Shown piece by piece: positions 58,272-64,000 of a stretch of 64,000 nt of DNA; position 1 is the stretch's first letter, and the number at the start of each line of letters is the position of its first letter. The DNA is from Phaseolus vulgaris (Eukaryota > Streptophyta > Magnoliopsida > Fabales > Fabaceae), in the NCBI RefSeq assembly GCF_000499845.2, contig NC_023756.2:46205947-46269946 (forward strand), given 5' to 3'. The notes below the pieces were generated by a model that was given only the letters and a program-made list of their open reading frames with translations, was not told the DNA's origin and did not search any database. The position numbers were made by a program, and so were the translations under genes.

Positions 58272-58506
58272 GACGTGGCAGAAGTCGTGTCAACTTGGCA
58301 CGACTTTTGTATGACAAGGCAAAAGTCGTGCCAAGTTGGTACGACTTCAGTATGACGGGGCAGAAGTCGTGCCAAGTTGGCACGACTTCAGTATGATAGG
58401 GCAGAAGTCGTGCCAAGTTGGCACGACTTTAGTATGACATGGCATAAGTCGTGCCTAACTGGTACGACTTCTGCATATGAAGTCGTCCCAATTAGGCACG
58501 ACTTGC
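58272..58506. repeat. 41-bp tandem array of palindromes (about 5.7 units)
   Basis: Each 41-bp unit reads GA(C/T)NNGGCA then AAGTCGTGCC AAGTT GGCACGACTT and a (C/T)AGTAT-type spacer. The two 10-base arms are perfect or near-perfect inverted repeats, so every unit can fold into a hairpin. Units differ by a few substitutions, with paired changes in some arms (for example CCTAACTGG and TTGGTACG). Array of five full units plus a shortened sixth. No coding role: 41 is not a multiple of three. Confidence 0.85.
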
Positions 58507-58830
58507 CTAAATTTATAATTTTTTTTAAACGGGCACCATTTTGGTAAAAAAAAAAAATAACCCCATCATGGTCAATAAACCGTGAAACCTGCCACAGGGC
58601 ACAACGCCATTATGCAGATAATGTTAAGAAGTGTACCAATTAATCTATCACACATTCTTCTCAACATTGATTTTTAAACTCGACCAATACAGAAGATCAA
58701 AGAAGATTGATTTTTTCTTCCAAATATTTTTCACAAATGACTTTTTTTTTTTTACTTACTGAAGGTGTGATCTATGTTATTTACCTTTTTTATAAACCTC
58801 AACACCAGTTAATGCAATTGGTGGACCACT
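58507..58830. other. Spacer between palindrome array and LTR
   Basis: Contains CGTGAAACCTGCCACAGGGC (about 58582), weakly similar to the outer lectin promoter GTGAAACCCGCCACAGTGC at 57370. Otherwise unassigned. Confidence 0.4.
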
Positions 58831-59438
58831 TGATGGAGATGTCCCTTCATAGTTTTCAGATTTTGTTGGTGAATGGCGGAAGCATCATGGATTGAAGACG
58901 AAGCAAGGTCCTCCTAAGAGTGGTGGTGACCTTGAAGGTGCATGAGAGGTAGGGATTGAGAGTGGTCAGGCCAACTCTACTTGGAAAGGGGAAATTTGTG
59001 AAGATTAAAAGCCTAACCTAAGAGGTTTAGGGCAAGAAGTGAAATTGCCACAATTTGGCAGCAATTCACTAAGTATATTAATCTTGAATTTACATGACCC
59101 AAGAACCTCATTATATAGCAAGTGAGGGCTGGATTTGACAAGAGAATTGGAGGGAAATTCAAATGAAAAAGAATTTGAAATTGGCGCCTATTTTACACTT
59201 AGCATATGGAGCACATGAAGCATATTTAACATGTGATGGAAAACGTTTAGCACATGTTAAATATGGAATATGTGGAAAATGTGCCTTGGTTAAACATAGC
59301 CGACCTTGGTTAAAATTGGGTGTTTTAGAAATCATAATTTAACCAAGGTTGGTTTTTAGGTGCCAAATTTCATTTAAGGAAAAATTACAAATAAAATTTC
59401 TAATCTAATTTTGACAAGAAATTAAAGTCTACTCTACA
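58831..59438 (-). mobile_element. LTR related to the 42.9-kb Ty3 LTR, opposite strand
   Basis: On the minus strand it runs TGTAGAGTAGACTTTAATTT to ACATCTCCATCA, 608 bp. Colinear resemblance to 43130-43468 includes CCAGCCCTC, CTATATAA(T/G)GAGGT, TGCCAAATTGTG, AGAGTTGGCC, CAATCCATGA(A)TGCTTCCGCC and the end CCATCA. No target duplication is visible and the right flank is a truncated CACTA gene, so it may be a fragment end rather than a clean solo LTR. Confidence 0.6.
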
Positions 59439-59445
59439 CTAGAGT

Positions 59446-60148
59446 TTATGGCATTTGAACATGTAAAAAAACGTCTTCTTGGATCCTCTTGGCCATAACT
59501 CTAGGGGTTGGCTTAAATCTACCCTTTGGTGAGCTTACATGTGGGCTTGTGCTTAGGCCTCTTCCATCACCACTAGTCTCTTGGTGTCCATTAAAGGCTT
59601 TTTTGAACCTCCGGTAAAGATAATGACTTTTAAGAAACCTCTGATGCCAAAGATATACTGTATTCCTTCCATGTTTCAATTGTTGAGAAGCAGTGTATTC
59701 TTCGCATATTGGACATGCTTTATGACCCTTAACACTATAATATACAATCATTAGGACATGCATGTATCTTTTTATACTCCATACCCATTGAACAAAGAAT
59801 CTTTTTGGCATCATAATTACGATTTGGTAGAGTATTTCCTTCTGGAAGCATATCCTTCAACAACTGAAGCAATTCTGTGAAGTTTTTATCAGTCCATCCA
59901 TTTATTGCCTTCAAATTCATCAATATTAACATCGTCGACAATCGTGTGAAATTAGTTGCTCCAGGATACAATGGAGTCTTTGCATCGCTTGAAATACTTC
60001 CATATTTATGCACTTCTGCAAAAGACTGAGCTCCCACATCATGAATCATGTCCTTCAATCGATTGTCATCTACATCATCATGTACTTCATCATCCATGGT
60101 GGACCCCACATATTCTTTAGTTACGGAAACATGTGATAAATTTAACAA
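59446..60148 (-). pseudogene. CACTA (En/Spm) TNP2-type transposase, internally deleted
   Basis: From 60148 the minus frame gives LYPGATNFTRLSTMLILMNL, NGWTDKNFTELLQLLKDML, LPNRNYDAKKILCSMGMEYK and IHACPNDCIL, the N-terminal part of TNP2. From about 59740 another frame gives VKGHKACPICEEYT, LKHGRNTVYLWHQRFL and YRRFKKAFNG, which in intact proteins lies about 60-100 residues further on; the stretch between is lost. It reads from the element's 5' end near 61000. Confidence 0.85.
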
Positions 60149-61015
60149 TTCACCATGTCATGTCCAAGTTATATAAGATTTAAGAAACTCATCACATAGC
60201 AGGTGCTCCCTCATTATCATAACATCCAGTATTCTTCAATTTAAACAATTAACGCACAAACATCTGATCTTTGCTCCATCATGACCACTATTAATCGTGT
60301 TATGTTGTGCAAATTGTATAAATTCTTCTACTCCTCTTTCGTACTCATCACTTATGCGAAGAAAATTTATCCAATTTTGATCCATTATATTCTGAAATAG
60401 TCAATCAGGTGTTTTTTAATCAATGTTCTATCTCACGCGTTTGTCAAGGGTCGAACACTCTCGGACTCAATACCAACACGTATCAATTGTCGAGGGTGGA
60501 ACACCCTCGGACTCAATACAAAACACGATAATTCTATTCAAAACTAACAACTATCATAATATAAATACAAATTATAATAAACACTAAATAATATAAATTT
60601 TAAAAATACAAACTATAATATATAAAAAAAATCATAACATTAAATAAAATTAAAAAAAATAGAAAATATCACCAACGTTGTGTGTTAAGGCAATGTTGGC
60701 CAAGAGTGACACGGCGAAGGCAGCTGACGCGGTGGTGAACACAGAAACAGCGACGGAACACACCAGAAACCAAAGAAAAACCCACGTATAGAGAAGAAAG
60801 AAAATAAGAAAGAGTGAGTGACACGCTTCCACGAAAGAAAATAAGAAAGAGTGAGTGACACGCTTCCACGTATAGAGAAGAAAAAAAAGAAGAAAGAAAA
60901 TAAGAAAGAGTAAGTGACACGCTTCTGAAACTAAGGTAAAAATGATTTACGAATGCGACTATTAGCCACACTCGTAACTCAAGCGCTTTGATTTACAAGT
61001 GCGGTAAAACCATGT
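60149..61015 (-). mobile_element. 5' end of a truncated CACTA element, minus strand
   Basis: The minus strand from about 61015 has GCACTTGTAAATCAAAGCGC, AATAGTCGCATTCGTAAATC and GAAGCG(T/C)G(T/C)CACTTAC, homologous in order to 63365-63510 on the plus strand. Plus-strand GGGTCGAACACTC and GGGTGGAACACCC near 60440-60510 correspond to GGTGTTCCACCC at 63839. A 38-bp tandem motif, AAAGAAAATAAGAAAGAGTG, occurs three times at 60797-60930. The terminal CACTA itself is missing; lectin flank begins at 61016. Confidence 0.75.
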
Positions 61016-61571
61016 AAATTTATTTTTAGAGTGGTGGTGATAAACTTAAATCGATTTGAAATGGATAGAGTTACAATTTTTTTTTATCGACAATAGATAA
61101 AGTTAAAAAATAAAAAGAAAAATACAAAAAAAATATTAAATAATGTTAAAAATAAAAATAAAGAAATTTAAATAAAAATTAGATGAGAGAGTAAGTTAGT
61201 TTATATTATTTCTTTAGTGATTTAATAACTGCAAAAAGAAGAGAGTAAATTTAAGTAATATTTACTAAGGTTTAATGTACTTTAATCTATGTTATACTTT
61301 AACTTAGAATAATCCTTTTCATTACTATAAACTTTTTAAAAATTACATTATGTACTAATAACACGTGTAAACTCTATTTTGGAAAACTTTTCTTTAACAG
61401 TCAAAGTTTGGAGTAAAACACAAACATTTGACAGCTCCTTTTAATAGTATAATAATATATGAGCTCCCATTTTATTTATTTTATTTTCTGTGACAGAGAA
61501 ACATTATTAGCAGGAAAGAACACTGAGTGAAAGCAGTGTTTTAGTGTCACAGGGAAGGTGGAGTTTGGAGT
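61016..61571. repeat. PHA-L downstream flank
   Basis: Standard lectin 3' flank (TTTTAGAGTGGTGGTGATAA, TTTGACAGCTCCTTTTAATA, GAAACATTATTAGCAGGAAA). The CACTA-like array found downstream of other units is absent, replaced by the CACTA element to the left. Confidence 0.65.
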
Positions 61572-62390
61572 CTAGAGGATTTTGTTGAGGACCAAGTTGG
61601 CGAGATTCAAACCTTCAGATGTGGTGCCATCGGAGAGCTTGGAAGCAAAAGACCAAGAGAGGACGTCGTTCGTTTCAACGTTCCCTTTATTAATCCCAGT
61701 TGTGGCAGAGAACCCAACGCTCACCCACTCGGGAAGAACGCTCTTCAGGTCCACTGTGTCAGAGACGATGAAGCTCGTTTTCTGAGAAGGGTAAACCAGA
61801 GAAGCCACCAAGAGATTCGTGGAGGAGTCATAGGTGATCAGAACCTCGGCGTTTTCTCCGTTCACAAAATCCCACCGCGTCGTTTTGATAGACCTGATGG
61901 AGTTCACGTCGATGCCAATATGACGCTCTGTGGGGTCCCAGTCCTTGTTGTAGAGGGTGTCGAACTCCACAGCCACAGTATGGAAATTGCTGTTGCTGCC
62001 GTCGAAAAGACCTAGAAAACCCCCTTTGTCTTTGGGCTGAGAGCCCACGGGGACGAGAGCAAAGGCAAGTCCATCGGCGGGTCCTGCATTGTTGGGAACC
62101 TGTATATTGAATGTGAAGGAGGTGGCGAAGCTGGCCACGGTGCCGGTGGTGTTGTCCCAGATTTGGATGGGGGCGGAGTAGAAGGCGCGGCCCAGAGAGC
62201 CCACCCTGGGTTCTCCGTTGCCATTAAGATTGGTTAGTCGTAACTGGCCGGAGGATGAGACGGAGGCATCGCGTTGGAGGATAAGGTTGGTTTCGTTGAA
62301 CCTTTGGAAGTTGAAGTAGATATCGTTGCTTGAGTTTGCGTGGGTGAGAAGCACAAGGAAGAGGACAGTGAAGAACTTGGAGGAAGCCAT
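61572..62390 (-). CDS. dlec2: Leucoagglutinating phytohemagglutinin (PHA-L)
   Basis: Intronless, 272 residues from MASSK, the published PHA-L length. A signal peptide ([20 protein letters not shown]) precedes mature [11 protein letters not shown]. The lectin domain is complete: [54 protein letters not shown] and [14 protein letters not shown], so sugar, Ca and Mn ligands are all present, as are both glycosylation sites (FNETN, DNTTG). It binds branched complex N-glycans, clumps leukocytes and is mitogenic to T cells; it assembles into tetramers alone or with PHA-E. It lies upstream of PHA-E in the same orientation. Its promoter is 178 bp shorter between TATA and distal elements than that of PHA-E. 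Confidence 0.96.
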   Translation of the reverse strand: MASSKFFTVLFLVLLTHANSSNDIYFNFQRFNETNLILQRDASVSSSGQLRLTNLNGNGEPRVGSLGRAFYSAPIQIWDNTTGTVASFATSFTFNIQVPNNAGPADGLAFALVPVGSQPKDKGGFLGLFDGSNSNFHTVAVEFDTLYNKDWDPTERHIGIDVNSIRSIKTTRWDFVNGENAEVLITYDSSTNLLVASLVYPSQKTSFIVSDTVDLKSVLPEWVSVGFSATTGINKGNVETNDVLSWSFASKLSDGTTSEGLNLANLVLNKIL

Positions 62391-62915
62391 GTATGCATTC
62401 ATGCATTAACCATCATTCTCTTCTCTCTATTTATAGAGAGAAGAGGTTGGCACGCAACACTGCGACATGAGAGAAAGACACGGGTGAAGAGGCGGGAGCT
62501 GAGGTGGCAGCATGCATGCATGCATGGCCAGTCGTGTCATAGTGAGAAGAGGAGAAAGCTGAGGTGGCAACGTGTATGGCCAGTGGTGTCATAGTGTGAA
62601 AGCTGACGTGGCAGCATGCATGGTGAGTGTGAAAAAGGCGCCACAGTGCAGATGTTACTAACAAAAGCGGTGTGCCATGCAACTTTTGCCCATCGTCGTC
62701 TTTCTCATCCAAGTTCCTCTTTATAATATCTTTTACCAAATCATATTTTAATATAAATTCATTTTAAATTCATTTTATTTTTAAATAAAGTAATATTATA
62801 TCCATAAATATTAACTCTCATTTAACACATTTTCAAATTTAACACTTCTGTAAATAAATTTATTAACAAAAACTTGTAAATATGTTCAAATAAATCCATA
62901 AATATTAACTTTCAT
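62391..62915 (-). promoter_or_regulatory. PHA-L promoter, with internal deletion
   Basis: TATAAATA lies on the minus strand of 62428-62435 and is followed directly by AGAGAGAAGAGGTTGGCACG, which in PHA-E is 178 bp further out. CATGCATGCATGCATG is at 62511-62526, in a GAGCTGAGGTGGCAG module. The outer region to about 62790 is shared with alpha-AI-1, and the flank up to about 62915 as well. Confidence 0.82.
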
Positions 62916-63218
62916 TTTATTAACAAAAAAATCTTTACTATAAGCTTATTAAAATGATTATGATTTTGATACCTTGGTAAGAAGTGTACTTTAAGTTTAA
63001 CTCAATCTCATAAAATCGACTTATAAGATGAGATTTACATCCATTTATATGCTATGAAATTTTTTAATCTCTAATCGATGTGCGATGTCCAACAATTACA
63101 CTAAATTTTCAATCAAGATATAAAAGAATAAAAATTTATATCTTATTTTTCCTACTCCAAAACTAAAAAATAATAATTTATTTTATAATAACTTTTCACA
63201 TTTATAGATAACATTCCT
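62916..63218. repeat. Spacer with LTR-like repeat R2, copy A
   Basis: TTTAAGTTTAACTCAATCTC and CTTATAAGATGAGATTTACA near 62992-63040 recur at the window end (63950-64000), and in reverse orientation near 19425-19480. Confidence 0.5.
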
Positions 63219-64000
63219 CACTAGTGCAAAATGTAGAAACAACTACAGTTTATTAAGTACGACTTTACGAACAGACACAGTCTTTAAAAATGCGGTGACA
63301 TTTTTTAAATTAAATTCATTTACAAATGCGGCTATTTGTAATAGTCACATTCATAAATCAAGCAATTTGCATTTGTAAATCAAAGCGCTTGATTTACGAA
63401 TGCGGCTTCACCTATAGCCACACTTGTAATCGAAGCGTTTGATTTATGAATGCGATTATTACAAATAGTCACATTCTTAAATCATTTTTTACCCTAATTT
63501 TTGAAGCGCGCCACTTACATTTTTTTATTTTCTTTTTTCTATTTGTGTTTCGCATTTGCACTTAGTGTTCATCTCTTCTTCTGCAGCTTCATTAATTTTG
63601 TTTTCGTGCCTCCGTAAGTATCTTCGAGCTGTCTTTCTTCTTCACCAATGTATATAAATCTTTTTCCTTTATCTTACTTTGTTTGGTTTGTTGCACTCAA
63701 AGTATTGTTGCATTAGTGGGTTCTTATGTGGTTTCTGGATTTTAAAATTTATATTATTTAGTATTTATTATAATTTGTATTTATATTATGCTAGTTGTTA
63801 GTTTAGAATAAAATTATCGTGTTTGTATTGAGTGCGAAGGTGTTCCACCCTCAACAATTAATACGTGTTGGTATTGAGTTTGGGGTGTTTGACCCTGATA
63901 AGTTACGATAAGCTCAAAATGACTCTGATATCATGTTAAAAAATGGACTTTAAACTTAATTCAAGCTCATAAAACCAACTTATAAGATGAGATTTGCACA
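63219..64000 (+). mobile_element. 5' end of a CACTA element entering the window edge
   Basis: Begins with CACTAGTGCAAAATG at 63219. Subterminal direct and inverted motifs follow to about 63480: AAATGCGGCTATTTGTAATA, AATCAAAGCGCTTGATTTAC (itself containing AAGCGCTT) and AATAGTCACATTCTTAAATC. The TCTTCTT-rich leader and GGTGTTCCACCC lie downstream, matching the minus-strand element at 60149-61015. Transposase would be beyond the window, unless this too is truncated, since repeat R2 appears at about 63936. Confidence 0.7.
63936..64000 (-). repeat. LTR-like repeat R2, copy B, with primer-site-like motif
   Basis: The minus strand reads TTTTTTAACA and then TGATATCAGAGTC, resembling an LTR end followed by a tRNA-Met-type primer site. 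The repeat continues past the window edge. Related to 62990-63040. Confidence 0.45.

Noticed and set aside
58272..58506. CRISPR array
   Set aside because: Units are contiguous 41-bp palindromic tandem repeats without unique spacers, in a plant nuclear sequence.
1..64000. tRNA, rRNA or small RNA genes
   Set aside because: None was recognised by eye. Primer-binding sites matching tRNA-Met ends (28757, 40195, 43471) belong to retrotransposons. A tRNAscan or Infernal run would settle this.
1..64000. Arcelin gene
   Set aside because: All lectin copies were assigned to PHA or alpha-AI types; only the 28.2-kb fragment could be arcelin-like, and it is too short to decide.

Overview
This is plant nuclear DNA, and the protein evidence identifies it as common bean (Phaseolus vulgaris): the seed-lectin locus called APA (arcelin / phytohemagglutinin / alpha-amylase inhibitor), known from the literature to lie on chromosome 4. 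The DNA is very AT-rich, genes have GT-AG introns, LTR retrotransposons carry tRNA-Met-type primer sites, and the minus strand bears a tandem family of intronless legume-lectin genes. Three of these give proteins I recognise as PHA-E, PHA-L and alpha-amylase inhibitor 1 (recognition from memory, no search run). No arcelin gene was seen.

Layout. 1-12.4 kb is single-copy housekeeping DNA: a 7-exon SYP81/syntaxin-18 ER SNARE gene (+) and a 9-exon eIF2B beta gene (-), both spliced by hand with every junction GT-AG and the frame closed. 12.4-18.3 kb is AT-rich intergenic DNA with one dispersed repeat and a GC-richer patch carrying TGACGTCA. A single-exon NIMIN/NRR-like gene (+, NPR1-interacting repressor family) lies at 18.3-18.7 kb. 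18.9-24.0 kb is a block duplicated at 46.7-51.1 kb; both copies carry the same solo LTR with the same target-site duplication.

The lectin array runs from 24 kb to the right end, all on the minus strand: a full-length pseudogene (25.4-26.2), a 3' fragment (28.2-28.4) ending beside a truncated copia element (28.4-31.5), an intact PHA-type gene (33.7-34.5), a nearly complete but dead copia element (35.7-40.5), a promoter ghost (41.8), an alpha-AI-type remnant joined to a Ty3 LTR-gag segment (42.9-45.8), alpha-AI-1 (52.8-53.5), PHA-E (56.1-56.9) and PHA-L (61.6-62.4). PHA-L lies between two CACTA transposon 5' ends in opposite orientation. LINE, gypsy and CACTA fragments fill the gaps.

The lectin products are seed storage/defence proteins made in the cotyledon secretory pathway and stored in protein bodies: PHA-E and PHA-L subunits assemble into tetramers that bind complex glycans, while alpha-AI-1 has lost its sugar and metal sites and instead inhibits insect and mammalian alpha-amylases. 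Promoters of the recognised genes share a TATAAATA box about 40 bp from the start codon and upstream CATGCATG (RY) repeats typical of seed-specific control; the copies differ strikingly in how much of this promoter survives. No complete system of an unknown kind was found. The novelty is in the structural history: microhomology deletion, nested insertions, filled/empty sites, a small inversion at a duplication edge, and a palindromic tandem array.
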